DNA from: an uncultured Alphaproteobacteria bacterium
GTDB lineage: Bacteria; Pseudomonadota; Alphaproteobacteria; HIMB59; GCA-002718135
Direction: 5' to 3'
Length of the DNA stretch: 64,000 nt
Assembly (NCBI GenBank): GCA_902615745.1
Contig: CACMQB010000002.1
Location: 62,001 to 126,000 of the forward strand
Part shown: positions 27,786-37,277 of the stretch, in pieces
Layout: each line of letters starts with the position of its first letter
Numbering within the stretch: position 1 is the first letter of the stretch
Notes under the pieces: model-generated
Databases searched by the model: none
What the model saw: only the letters and a program-made list of their open reading frames with translations
Told to the model about the DNA's origin: nothing
Translations under genes and position numbers: made by a program

Positions 27786-28244
27786 ATGAAAACATTCTCT
27801 TTGAAAAAAAGTGATATTAAGAAAAAGTGGGTTTTAATTGACGCTAAAGACGCAGTTTTGGGAAGACTTGCTGTTATTTCTGCAAATATCCTTAGAGGTA
27901 AAAATAAGCCTGAATATACCCCTAACCAAGACTGTGGCGATAATTTGATTATAATCAATTCTGATAAAATTCATCTAAAAGGCAAAAAAGCTGATAATAA
28001 AATATATTACAGACACACTGGATATCCAGGAGGAATAAAAGAGACAACTCCTAATAAAATGAAAGAAAAAAACAAATCTGATGAAATGATCAAACTTGCA
28101 ATAAAAAGAATGATCCCTAGAGGTCCATTAGGAAGGCAACAATTATCTAATTGCAAAATTTACAGAGATGAAAATCATAAACATGAAGCTCAAAATCCTA
28201 AAATAATTGATATAGCATCAATGAATATTAAAAATAAAATTTAA
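27786..28244 (+). CDS. rplM: 50S ribosomal protein L13
   Basis: L13 is an early-assembling protein of the large subunit. The 152-residue protein has [51 protein letters not shown] sequence and the [16 protein letters not shown] motif. It is followed 2 bases later by rpsI, the universal L13-S9 pair. Confidence 0.97.
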   Translation: MKTFSLKKSDIKKKWVLIDAKDAVLGRLAVISANILRGKNKPEYTPNQDCGDNLIIINSDKIHLKGKKADNKIYYRHTGYPGGIKETTPNKMKEKNKSDEMIKLAIKRMIPRGPLGRQQLSNCKIYRDENHKHEAQNPKIIDIASMNIKNKI

Positions 28245-28246
28245 TT

Positions 28247-28675
28247 ATGGAAAATCAAGAAAATCAAACTGAAAATATCCTAGATAATAAAGAAAGAGCT
28301 TACGCTACTGGAAAAAGAAAAAATTCTATTGCAAGAGTGTGGTTAAAAAGAGGTAGTGGTGAAATTAAAATTAACGGCAAATCTCTAGATAAATACTTTT
28401 CAAGACCCGTACTACAAATGATAGTTAACCAGCCTTTAGATGTCATTAAAGCTGACAATGCATATGAGATTATGGCTTCAGTAAAAGGCGGTGGCCTCTC
28501 AGGTCAAGCTGGTGCTATAAGACATGGTATTAGCAAAGCATTAAGTTTATACGATCAATCAAATAGACCACCTCTCAAAAAAGTTGGTTTTCTTACTAGA
28601 GATTCAAGAGTTGTTGAAAGAAAAAAAGCTGGTTTAGCTAAAGCCAGACGTAGTTACCAATTCTCTAAAAGATAA
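28247..28675 (+). CDS. rpsI: 30S ribosomal protein S9
   Basis: S9 sits in the 30S head, and its C-terminal tail reaches the P-site tRNA. The 142-residue protein has [34 protein letters not shown] and the terminal [17 protein letters not shown] with the conserved final Lys-Arg. The first 20 residues form a polar extension seen in some alphaproteobacteria. argC starts 6 bases later. Confidence 0.97.
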   Translation: MENQENQTENILDNKERAYATGKRKNSIARVWLKRGSGEIKINGKSLDKYFSRPVLQMIVNQPLDVIKADNAYEIMASVKGGGLSGQAGAIRHGISKALSLYDQSNRPPLKKVGFLTRDSRVVERKKAGLAKARRSYQFSKR

Positions 28676-28681
28676 ATTTTC

Positions 28682-29710
28682 ATGAAAAATAAGATTAAAG
28701 TAGCCGTTTTAGGCTCAACGGGCTATGTTGGAATGGAGTTAGTAAAAATCCTATCAAATCATTCTTACGTAGATATAAATTTTCTAGGATCAGAAACTAT
28801 TCATAACACTTATCTTAATAATATTGATAATACACAAGAATATAATCAACTTCCTCTTTTAAGTCCGAATAATAGTTTTAATACTGAAGATAGTGATTAT
28901 GTTTTTTTAGCTTTACCTCATGCGGTATCTAATAAATATGTAAAAAAATATTTTAATAAAATTAATATTATAGATTTATCTGCTGACTTTAGATTAGATA
29001 ATTTTCATGTATATAAAGAAAACTATGGCAATGAACATGAGTGCAAAGAGCATTTAAACAATTTTATCTATGGTCTCGCTGAAATAAATAGAGATAAAAT
29101 AGAAAATTCAAAAAATATAGCGGTACCTGGATGTTATCCAACTTCTATTTTATTACCACTAATACCTTTAATTAAAAATAAATTAATTGATACCAAGAAT
29201 ATAATTATTGATTCTAAATCAGGTTATAGTGGAGCAGGAAAGAAATTTGATTTCAATAAAATGAAATCAAAAAATGATTATAATTTTTACAATTATAATA
29301 CAAATAATCACAGACATATTGCAGAAATTAAACAAGAACTTAATAAACATAGTTCAGAAAATGAAGTAAAGTTTTCATTTAATCCTCACATTCTTCCTAA
29401 TTTTAGAGGTATGATTTCTACAATTTATTGTAATCTCAATAATAGTATAAAAAAAACTGATGTCATAAATTTATTTAAAGACTTACAAAAAATTCATCCT
29501 TTTATAAAATATATAGATAATGATCAAACCCTTGATTTTTTTTCTGTTCAAAATTCTAATTATTGTAAAATAAAAATTTTTAATCATCATAGTGAGGATA
29601 AAATTATCATTGTTAGCGCAATAGATAACCTAATCAAAGGTGCTGCCGGTCAAGCAGTACAATGCTTTAATATAGCAGAAAATATTCAAGAAACAGTATC
29701 TTTAGTATGA
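28682..29710 (+). CDS. argC: N-acetyl-gamma-glutamyl-phosphate reductase
   Basis: ArgC catalyses the third step of arginine synthesis, reducing acetylglutamyl phosphate with NADPH. The 342-residue protein has the nucleotide-binding VAVLGSTGYVGMELVKIL and the active-site cysteine in IAVPGCYPTS. LPNFRGMISTIY and the C-terminal GAAGQAVQCFN block agree. It follows rpsI, a common alphaproteobacterial order, and overlaps the next small gene by 4 bases. Confidence 0.95.
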   Translation: MKNKIKVAVLGSTGYVGMELVKILSNHSYVDINFLGSETIHNTYLNNIDNTQEYNQLPLLSPNNSFNTEDSDYVFLALPHAVSNKYVKKYFNKINIIDLSADFRLDNFHVYKENYGNEHECKEHLNNFIYGLAEINRDKIENSKNIAVPGCYPTSILLPLIPLIKNKLIDTKNIIIDSKSGYSGAGKKFDFNKMKSKNDYNFYNYNTNNHRHIAEIKQELNKHSSENEVKFSFNPHILPNFRGMISTIYCNLNNSIKKTDVINLFKDLQKIHPFIKYIDNDQTLDFFSVQNSNYCKIKIFNHHSEDKIIIVSAIDNLIKGAAGQAVQCFNIAENIQETVSLV

Positions 29711-29892
29711 TTAAATATTTTACAGTTTTCCTACTTTCTCTTTTTATAGTTTCATGTGGATATCCTGATATTGATAATGTACCTGATTTTAAAGGCACCA
29801 AATTAACTAATGAAGAATTATTAGATTATTGTAGTATTTCTAATACTGATAAAAAAGATATAGATAAATGTATTAATGATTATAAAAGTTAA
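29707..29892 (+). CDS. Small lipoprotein of unknown function
   Basis: This 61-residue protein has a short signal and a clear lipobox, FIVSC, with lipidated Cys 17. The remaining 44 residues are polar and acidic, with two more cysteines that could pair. It shares ATGA with the end of argC and lies 8 bases before hom, so it is translated with an amino-acid operon. I do not recognise a family; it is real by its signal, coupling and spacing. Confidence 0.65.
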   Translation: MIKYFTVFLLSLFIVSCGYPDIDNVPDFKGTKLTNEELLDYCSISNTDKKDIDKCINDYKS

Positions 29893-29900
29893 ATTTAGTT

Positions 29901-31199
29901 ATGAGTAAACTTAATATTTGTATAGCGGGATTGGGAAATGTTGGATCAGCACTAGTTGAAACAATTGAAGAAAATAAAAATTATTTCTTTGATAAAACAG
30001 ATATAGAACTAAACATAGTTGGAATATCTGCAAGAACAAAAAATAAGAAAAGAAATTTTAATATATCAAATTATACTTGGTATGATGATCCAAGAGAAAT
30101 GTCTAAAGATGATAATTGTAACGTAATTGTTGAATTAATTGGTGAAGAAAAAGGAATTAGTTATGAAATAATTGAAACAGCATTAAAAAATAAAAAACAT
30201 GTTGTAACAGGCAATAAAGCTTTAATAGCTAATCATGGAAAAGAATTATTTGAATTAGCTAATACACATTCACTAGCTTTATCATATGAAGCTGCTGTTG
30301 CAGGTGGCATACCAGTAATAAAAACAATAAAAAATTCTATTAGTTTAGATAGAATTAATAAAATTTCTGGGATTTTAAATGGAACTACAAATTACATTTT
30401 AACAAAAATGCAGCAAGATAATTTGTCCTTTGATGCAGTTCTTAAAGTTGCTAAAGATAAAGGATTTACTTCTGATCAGGAATCAAAATTAGATATTGGT
30501 GGATATGATGCAGCGCACAAGTTAACAATATTATCAACTATATGTTTTAAATCAAATTTAAACTTTAATAATAATTATATTGAAGGAATTTCAAATATTA
30601 AAATTGAAGATATTAATTTTGCTGAAAAATTAGGGTATAAGATAAAATTAATATCTGAATCTTGCATAATTGAAGGAAAGATTTCAAACTTTACTTCACC
30701 AAAATTAGTTTCAATGGATCATCCCTTAGCAAATGTTGATAATGCTCTTAATGCGATTAATATAGAAACTATACATCTAGAAAATTTATTTTTAGAGGGT
30801 GAAGGAGCAGGAGGAAAACCAACTGCCAGCTCTGTCTTGTCTGATTTATATGATATATCTCAGAATGAAAAATTTGATAATTTAGGTTTTAAAATTGATA
30901 AGTTAAAAAACTTTGAAAAATATTCAGCAGAAAATATAATTAATAGTTATTACCTAAGAATAATGACAGAAGACAAACCTGGCGTTCTCTCATCAATTAC
31001 TAATTATTTTAGTGATTTTGATATATCTGTTAAAAAAATACTTCAACTTCCCGAGAGTTCTGAAGAAAATAAACCTATACCTATTATAATAACTACTCAT
31101 AATATTCAGAAAGAAAAATTAAGTAATGTAATTAATAAAATTGAGGGTTTAGAATTTGTAAAAGAAAAAATTACTGTTCTTGCTATTCATGATAATTAA
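29901..31199 (+). CDS. hom: Homoserine dehydrogenase
   Basis: This enzyme reduces aspartate semialdehyde to homoserine, leading to threonine and methionine. The 432-residue protein has the NAD(P) motif IAGLGNVGSALVE, the catalytic core SYEAAVAGGIPVIKTI and SGILNGTTNYIL, and a C-terminal ACT domain (RIMTEDKPGVLSSITNYF) that usually gives threonine feedback control. recJ follows after 5 bases, a pairing seen widely in alphaproteobacteria. Confidence 0.95.
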   Translation: MSKLNICIAGLGNVGSALVETIEENKNYFFDKTDIELNIVGISARTKNKKRNFNISNYTWYDDPREMSKDDNCNVIVELIGEEKGISYEIIETALKNKKHVVTGNKALIANHGKELFELANTHSLALSYEAAVAGGIPVIKTIKNSISLDRINKISGILNGTTNYILTKMQQDNLSFDAVLKVAKDKGFTSDQESKLDIGGYDAAHKLTILSTICFKSNLNFNNNYIEGISNIKIEDINFAEKLGYKIKLISESCIIEGKISNFTSPKLVSMDHPLANVDNALNAINIETIHLENLFLEGEGAGGKPTASSVLSDLYDISQNEKFDNLGFKIDKLKNFEKYSAENIINSYYLRIMTEDKPGVLSSITNYFSDFDISVKKILQLPESSEENKPIPIIITTHNIQKEKLSNVINKIEGLEFVKEKITVLAIHDN

Positions 31200-31204
31200 T
31201 TAAT

Positions 31205-32950
31205 GTGAATATTGAAAAATCATTATCCGATAAATTTTGGGAAGAAAAGCAAATAGACTTTAAGCACATACAAGCTCTTTCACAAAAAAAATCAATATCT
31301 GAAATTTTTTCAAAACTTCTAATTTCAAGAGGTGTCTTCGAAGATAATTATGATAACTATATAAATCCCAATCTTTTAAATAATCTTCCGGATCCTTTTG
31401 AACTTAAAGATATGAAAAAAGGAATTGAAAGATGTATTGAGGCTCTAAAAAATAATGAAAAGATTGGAATAATCGCTGATTATGATGTTGATGGATCTAC
31501 TTCTGCTTCAATTTTATATAAATTTTTAAATAATTTTACCAATAATATTGTTTGTAAAATTCCGCATAGATTATTGGAGGGTTATGGTCCAAATGTTAGG
31601 CTTATGAATGAAATGCTTAATGAAAAAATTACACTTTTGTTTACACTGGATTGTGGTACATCAGCATTTAACTCGATTGATTTGCCAAATTACAAAGATA
31701 TTGAAGTTATAGTTATAGATCATCATTTAAGTGAATTTAAACTGCCAAAAGTTCACTCGGTAATTAATCCAAATAGATTTGATGAAAACAATGATTATAA
31801 AGATTTTGCTGCAGTAGCAGTAACTTTTCTTTTTTTAATGGGTTTAAGAAAGCAAATTAGAGAATTAAAATTATTTCCAAATATAAAAGAACCAAATTTG
31901 ATGTCATATTTAGACTTAGTTGCTGTTGGAACAATTTGCGATATTGTTAATATTAATAATTACAATAGATCAATTGTCAGTAAAGGTTTGGAGCTCATTA
32001 AAAGTCGAAAAAATAAATCAATAACTAAAATATTAGATAACTCTAATATCAATCATGAACCTTTAGCTAAAGATATTGGTTTTGTCTTAGGACCGCAAAT
32101 TAATGCTGCGAGTAGAATTGATGACTCTTCTTTATCCTCCAGACTTCTGATATCAAATGATGATTCTGAAATAGAAACTATTTCTAGAAAATTATTTTTA
32201 ATTAATGAAAAAAGAAAATTAATTGAACAAAATATATTTAATGAAGCAATTGAGCAAATAAAAGATCAAGAAAATAAAAAATTTATTATTGTTTTTAAAG
32301 AGAATTGGCATCAAGGTGTTCTAGGTATAGTTGCCAGTAAAATAGTAGCTCTCTATAACAAGCCAACATTTGTATTTTCTTTTATTAATAATATTGGATC
32401 AGGCTCAGGCAGATCTATAGATCAAATTGATATTGGAAGTATTATCCTTGAGCTTAAGGCCAATGATTTAATCGAAGATGGTGGTGGTCATAAAATGGCA
32501 GTAGGTTTAAAAATAAATAAAAAAAAATTAGATAAAATAGATAAATTCTTAGTTAAAAAATTTGATTCATACCACGATAATTTTTTCGAAAAAAAAATAT
32601 TTTATGACAGTGAAATTTCTGTAAATCAAATAAACAAAGATTTTTTAGATAATTTAGAATTATTAGAACCTCACGGCAAAGGTAATGAAGAGCCTCAATT
32701 TTTAATCAAAGATATAGTGATTGATCAGGTAAAAAATTTAAAAAATAAACATATTTTGATTTTTTTTAAAAATGATTTAGGTGAAAATTTAAAAGGCATA
32801 TCATTCAACACTATGAATACCCTAATTGGTGATTATCTTATGAAGTTTAATAAATTTAAATTTCATATTTTGTGTTCTATTAAAAAAGATAACTTCTCTA
32901 GTAGTCAGATGCCTCAAATACTGATCCATGATGTGAAAGTAATCAATTAA
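31205..32950 (+). CDS. recJ: Single-stranded-DNA-specific exonuclease RecJ
   Basis: RecJ degrades single-stranded DNA 5' to 3' in recombination and mismatch repair. The 581-residue protein has the DHH-family motifs IADYDVDGSTSASI, TLDCGTSAF and VIDHHLSE, then the DHHA1 region with GGGHKMAVGLKI. It starts with GTG at 31205 because the nearest upstream ATG runs directly into a stop. It closes the argC-lipoprotein-hom-recJ group, and tRNA-Glu follows. Confidence 0.94.
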   Translation: MNIEKSLSDKFWEEKQIDFKHIQALSQKKSISEIFSKLLISRGVFEDNYDNYINPNLLNNLPDPFELKDMKKGIERCIEALKNNEKIGIIADYDVDGSTSASILYKFLNNFTNNIVCKIPHRLLEGYGPNVRLMNEMLNEKITLLFTLDCGTSAFNSIDLPNYKDIEVIVIDHHLSEFKLPKVHSVINPNRFDENNDYKDFAAVAVTFLFLMGLRKQIRELKLFPNIKEPNLMSYLDLVAVGTICDIVNINNYNRSIVSKGLELIKSRKNKSITKILDNSNINHEPLAKDIGFVLGPQINAASRIDDSSLSSRLLISNDDSEIETISRKLFLINEKRKLIEQNIFNEAIEQIKDQENKKFIIVFKENWHQGVLGIVASKIVALYNKPTFVFSFINNIGSGSGRSIDQIDIGSIILELKANDLIEDGGGHKMAVGLKINKKKLDKIDKFLVKKFDSYHDNFFEKKIFYDSEISVNQINKDFLDNLELLEPHGKGNEEPQFLIKDIVIDQVKNLKNKHILIFFKNDLGENLKGISFNTMNTLIGDYLMKFNKFKFHILCSIKKDNFSSSQMPQILIHDVKVIN

Positions 32951-32994
32951 ATAATTTGAAAAAAATCAAAATATCTACTATATACCAACGACGT

Positions 32995-33069
32995 GTCCCC
33001 TTCGTCTATCGGTTAGGACATCAGGTTTTCATCCTGAAAAGAGGAGTTCGACTCTCCTAGGGGATGCCA
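32995..33069 (+). tRNA. tRNA-Glu (anticodon TTC)
   Basis: A full cloverleaf can be drawn. The acceptor stem GTCCCCT / AGGGGAT includes one G-T pair. The anticodon stem TCAGG / CCTGA encloses the loop TTTTCAT with anticodon TTC at 33028-33030. The T arm has GTTCGA, and the CCA end is encoded at 33067-33069. It reads GAA/GAG. Confidence 0.96.
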
Positions 33070-33074
33070 CTAAT

Positions 33075-34061
33075 TTAAGGGCATAGAATTATTGATCCTA
33101 CCGAATTCCTTGATTGAATTAACTCGTGAGCCTCACTAGCTTCAGATAATTTAAATTTTTTGAATATATTAGGCTTAATTTCTTTATTTTTAATTTTTGA
33201 AAATAATTTGTTACTGCACTTCATTAATTCTTCTGAATTACGGATATAATGCATTAATGTTGGTCTAGTATAATATAAACTTTTAGGATTAAATGTACTA
33301 TGAAGATTGACATCATTTATCATTCCAGATGATTGTCCGAAAGATACCATTAGTCCTCTAAATTTTAGACATTTTATAGATATATCAAATGTATCTTTAC
33401 CAACTCCATCATAAACAACATTTACTCCTTCATCGTTTGTCAATTTTAAAACACTACTATGAACATCATTTTGTTTATAATTAACAGTAAATTCACATCC
33501 GTTTTGTTTTGCTAAAGATGCCTTTTCATCTGTACTAACAGTACCAATCATTTTAGCTCCTATGGATTTAGCCCATTGACTAGCAATTAAGCCGACACCT
33601 CCTGCAGCTGCATGAAATAAAAAAACTTCATCTTTTTGTAATTTGTACAATCTTTCAAAAAGATATTCTACGGTCATTCCCTGCAATAATATTGAAGCAG
33701 CTTCATCATTTGAAATATATTCTGGTAATTTTACAACTCTTCCGGCATCAAAATCTCTAACTTCGCAATAAGCGCCAATTGGAGGGCTAAAGGAGTAAGC
33801 TACTCTATCACCAACTTTTAAGTTTGATACATTATCTCCAATTTCTATAACATTTCCTGCTGCTTCTACGCCTAAACAAAAAGGGATTTCTACAGGTAGT
33901 GGGTATATGCCTGTTCTATGATACGTATCTATGTAGTTAATACCAATTGAAGTTTGATTAATTCTAACCATATTTTCTTCAACATTTTTAGGTAAGTCAT
34001 AGTTTTCATATTTTAAAACTTCTGGACCACCTAGTTTACTGACTACAACTCTATTTGGCAT
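33075..34061 (-). CDS. Quinone oxidoreductase / zeta-crystallin-type medium-chain reductase
   Basis: This NADPH-dependent MDR-family reductase of 328 residues has the GroES-like start, GVEAAGNVIEIGDNVSNLKVGDRVAY, the Rossmann motif HAAAGGVGLIASQWAKSIGAKMIG and NVVYDGVGKDTF. No zinc-binding cysteine set is seen, which fits the quinone oxidoreductase (QOR) branch. The substrate is not certain. It overlaps the acetoacetyl-CoA synthetase gene by 11 bases, so the two are co-translated. Confidence 0.88.
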   Translation of the reverse strand: MPNRVVVSKLGGPEVLKYENYDLPKNVEENMVRINQTSIGINYIDTYHRTGIYPLPVEIPFCLGVEAAGNVIEIGDNVSNLKVGDRVAYSFSPPIGAYCEVRDFDAGRVVKLPEYISNDEAASILLQGMTVEYLFERLYKLQKDEVFLFHAAAGGVGLIASQWAKSIGAKMIGTVSTDEKASLAKQNGCEFTVNYKQNDVHSSVLKLTNDEGVNVVYDGVGKDTFDISIKCLKFRGLMVSFGQSSGMINDVNLHSTFNPKSLYYTRPTLMHYIRNSEELMKCSNKLFSKIKNKEIKPNIFKKFKLSEASEAHELIQSRNSVGSIILCP

Positions 34062-36000
34062 AATTATTCTTTAAGTTTTTATATACTAATTCGAATTCTT
34101 TTAAACATTCTGGATTAGCCAATGATTCTTCATTTTCAATACTTTCACCATTAATTAATTTTTTAATTAAAATTTCAACTATTTTACCACTTCTAGTTCT
34201 TGGTATTTCACTTATAGCATATATTTGTGAGGGAATATGCCTGTAAGAAAGATTAATTTTTATTTCATCTATTATTTTAGACCTTAAATTTTCATTAAAT
34301 TCAAAATTTTTATTCAAGACAACAAATAGTATAATTTGTGTATCATTTTTTAATTTATATTCCACTGCAACAGCTTCTTGAACTTCTGTAATATTTTCAA
34401 TTACTCTATAAATTTCTGCAGTACCTATTCTTACTCCTCCAGAATTTAGAGTTGCATCTGATCGGCCATAAATTACATAACCGTCATTTATAGTTTTTTC
34501 AATATAATCTCCATGATACCAAATGTTTTCATATTTACTAAAATAAGAATTAAAATATTTTTTATTATCATGATCGTTCCAAAAATATAAAGGCATTGAT
34601 GGAAAAGAGGATTTACATACTAGTTCTCCTTTTTGATTTTCAATTGAATTTCCTTTTTCATCAAATACATCAACATCCATTCCAAGAGCTTTACACTGAA
34701 TTTCACCACTATAGACATCCATTAACGGATTACCGGTAACAAAACACGAAACTAAATCAGTACCACCACTTATAGATTCAAGATGAATATTTGATTTGAT
34801 GTTTTCATAAACGTATTCAAATGATTCATTAACCAAAGGAGATCCTGTTGAAGCTAATGTATTTAAATTATTTAATTTAAAACTTTCTTTAATTTTAATT
34901 TTATTATTTTTTAAAGTATCTAAATATTTTGCACCAGTGCCAAAAAAATTAATGCCTTCTTCTTCTGCTATTTCAAAAAGATGTTTATTATTGGGAATAA
35001 AAGGGGATCCATCATATAAAATTATTGTTGCTTTTGATGCCAAAGCAGAAACTAACCAATTCCACATCATCCACCCACAAGTAGTGAAATAAAAAACTCT
35101 ATCTTTTTCATTAATATCACAATGTAGTACATGTTCTTTTTTATGTTGTATTAGTGCTCCGCCAGAACTGTGAACAATACATTTTGGTACTCCAGTAGTT
35201 CCACTCGAATAAAGAATATACAGTGGGTGATTAAAATTAAACTTTTCAAATTTATTATATGCAATTTCTTGTTGTAAAATCTTACACAAATTATCGTATT
35301 CAAAATCTAATTGATAATTTTTTTCATTAAATTCATATGGTATTAAAATAATTTTTTCTATACTTGGGATATTATATACAACATCTTTTATAATTTTTGT
35401 CGTATCAATTTTTTTATTGTTGTAAAAATAATAATCTGAAAATAATAATACTTTTGGTTCAATTTGTTTAAATCTATCTATAATTGCTTTTTTACCAAAA
35501 TCTGATGAACATGATGACCAAATAGCACCTAATTGTGCTGTTGATAAAAATGAAATTACAGTTTCAGGTATATTAGGAAGTATAGCAGCTATCCTATCAT
35601 TTTTTTCAATGTTATTATTTTTTAAATAATTTGCAAATTTCAAAACTGCACTTTTAAGCTCTCTCCAAGTGTAATTTCTTTTAATTTTTTTTTCAGAGTG
35701 AAATATTATTGCATCATCATCATCATCTCTTGTTAAACAATTTTCAGCATAATTTATCTTACATTCATCAAAAAATTTATTATTAGTAAATTCAGGTGCT
35801 GATTTAAAAATTTTACCTTTTTTTTCACCAACAAAATTTGTAAAATCCCATACATTGGTCCAAAATTCATTTTTACGTTTTATGCTCCAATTATGCAAGT
35901 CAGCATAATTTTTTATATTTAAACTTTTATCTAGTTGATTAATAAATTTGTGGAGGTTTGTTTTTTTATTATTTGGAGACCACAACTTTATGTTGTGCAT
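34051..36000 (-). CDS. Acetoacetyl-CoA synthetase
   Basis: This adenylate-forming ligase activates acetoacetate to acetoacetyl-CoA. The 649-residue protein has the P-loop-like YILYSSGTTGVPKCIVHSSGG, the diagnostic FTTCGWMMWNWLVS, ISGGTDLVSCF and YGRSDATLNSGGVRIG blocks, and the C-terminal catalytic lysine region RTRSGKIVE. Length and motifs fit AACS better than acetyl-CoA synthetase. It follows the irr-like gene after 6 bases and could return ketone-body or PHB-derived carbon to thiolase. Confidence 0.9.
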   Translation of the reverse strand: MHNIKLWSPNNKKTNLHKFINQLDKSLNIKNYADLHNWSIKRKNEFWTNVWDFTNFVGEKKGKIFKSAPEFTNNKFFDECKINYAENCLTRDDDDDAIIFHSEKKIKRNYTWRELKSAVLKFANYLKNNNIEKNDRIAAILPNIPETVISFLSTAQLGAIWSSCSSDFGKKAIIDRFKQIEPKVLLFSDYYFYNNKKIDTTKIIKDVVYNIPSIEKIILIPYEFNEKNYQLDFEYDNLCKILQQEIAYNKFEKFNFNHPLYILYSSGTTGVPKCIVHSSGGALIQHKKEHVLHCDINEKDRVFYFTTCGWMMWNWLVSALASKATIILYDGSPFIPNNKHLFEIAEEEGINFFGTGAKYLDTLKNNKIKIKESFKLNNLNTLASTGSPLVNESFEYVYENIKSNIHLESISGGTDLVSCFVTGNPLMDVYSGEIQCKALGMDVDVFDEKGNSIENQKGELVCKSSFPSMPLYFWNDHDNKKYFNSYFSKYENIWYHGDYIEKTINDGYVIYGRSDATLNSGGVRIGTAEIYRVIENITEVQEAVAVEYKLKNDTQIILFVVLNKNFEFNENLRSKIIDEIKINLSYRHIPSQIYAISEIPRTRSGKIVEILIKKLINGESIENEESLANPECLKEFELVYKNLKNNYAK

Positions 36001-36006
36001 AACAAT

Positions 36007-36462
36007 TTAATTCTTTTTTTGGTCTTCTTTAAGAGATCTAACTCTGACAATAACATCAATATTATGCAATGAGAGACAAGCAGGAATAGAAGGTATATCA
36101 AGATTAATATTTTTTGTAGGTATATCATGAATCTTACCTTCATCTTCAATATACAAATGATAATGAGATTTATTATTATTACAATAGAGTGATTTATTTT
36201 GATCAACAACTATTTCTCTTATTAATCCTAATGAGGTAAATTGTTTTAAGGTGTTATAAATTGTAGCCATAGAAATTTTTCTATCTTCTTTTTTTACTTC
36301 ATCAAAAAGATTTTCAGCAGAAATATGCCTGTCACCTTTTTCAAAAATTAATTTAGCTAAAATTCTTCTTTGTTTTGTTGGTCTTATACCGCTTTTCTCT
36401 ATTTTTTTCAGTGCGCGGCTGTAAGGACTTAGAGGATCAATTACTTTGTTTTCTATTCTCAT
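36007..36462 (-). CDS. irr: Fur-family regulator of the Irr type
   Basis: Irr is the heme-responsive iron regulator of alphaproteobacteria. The 151-residue protein has RPTKQRRILAKLIFEKGDRHISAENLF, SMATIYNTLKQFTSLGLIREI and the Irr-like C-terminus IHDIPTKNI...NIDVIVRVRSL. A His-containing patch, SHYHLYIED, stands where Irr has HHH. The CxxC zinc motifs of true Fur are absent. It leads the group with AACS and quinone reductase and is divergent from the hydrolase gene. Confidence 0.85.
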   Translation of the reverse strand: MRIENKVIDPLSPYSRALKKIEKSGIRPTKQRRILAKLIFEKGDRHISAENLFDEVKKEDRKISMATIYNTLKQFTSLGLIREIVVDQNKSLYCNNNKSHYHLYIEDEGKIHDIPTKNINLDIPSIPACLSLHNIDVIVRVRSLKEDQKKN

Positions 36463-36478
36463 AATATTATAATAAGTA

Positions 36479-37277
36479 ATGAATTACATTTTTTCTGCAA
36501 TTTTTCTATATTTTTTTTTAGGTTTTCTCTTGTATATCTTTCAAAGGCGCATTGTTTTTAATAAATCAGGACATCCAGGCACACCAAATGATTATAACCT
36601 GGATAATACACAAGAAGTTTATATTAAGACTGAGGATAACTTAGAACTCTTATCATGGTACCATAAAGGAAATAATTCACTCCCTTTACTTGTCTATTTT
36701 CATGGGAATTCTTTTCATATCGGAGACAGAGCTAACAGAATCCAGAGGTATATTGAAAAGAATTGGAGCGTTCTTTTAGTTTCCTGGAGAGGTTTTGGAG
36801 GTAATGAAGGAAATCCAACAGAAAAAAATTTATATAAAGATGCAGAAGCAGTATTAAAATGGATTAAAAATAATACTGAATTTAAATTCAAAGAATTAGT
36901 GATTTATGGAGAATCACTCGGATCTGGTGCTGCAGTAGAATTAGGTACAAGGTATAAATTTTTATCTATTGTTTTAGAGGCACCATTTACATCAATCAAT
37001 GATATTGCAAAAAAAAAGATATAAAATATTTCCAACAAAATATTTAGTTAAAGATAAGTTCGATAACTTCAGTAAAATTGATAAAATAACCTCACCATTA
37101 CTTATTATTAGTGGAAAAAAGGATGAAATTGTACCACATGAACACAGTATTAAGCTTTATGATAAAGCAAAAGTAATAAAAAAGAGTGTTTTTATTGACG
37201 AAGCAATACACAATAATCTATATGATTTCGGGATTGAAAAAGACGTAATTGGCTTTAATTTAAAATTATGGAAATAG
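36479..37277 (+). pseudogene. Alpha/beta hydrolase (BEM46-like), frame broken at an A9 run
   Basis: Two overlapping frames together form one complete hydrolase. The first (36479-37024) has an N-terminal membrane anchor, FHGNSFHIGDRA and the nucleophile elbow GESLGSG (Ser 146), then stops. The second frame continues at once with KYLVKDKFDNFSKID, the acid loop GKKDEIVP and the histidine in AIHNNLYDFG. The switch is at nine A residues, 37009-37017; eight would restore a single frame. It may be a real decay event, a slippage-expressed gene or a base-calling error. The end overlaps nhaD by 10 bases. Confidence 0.82.
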
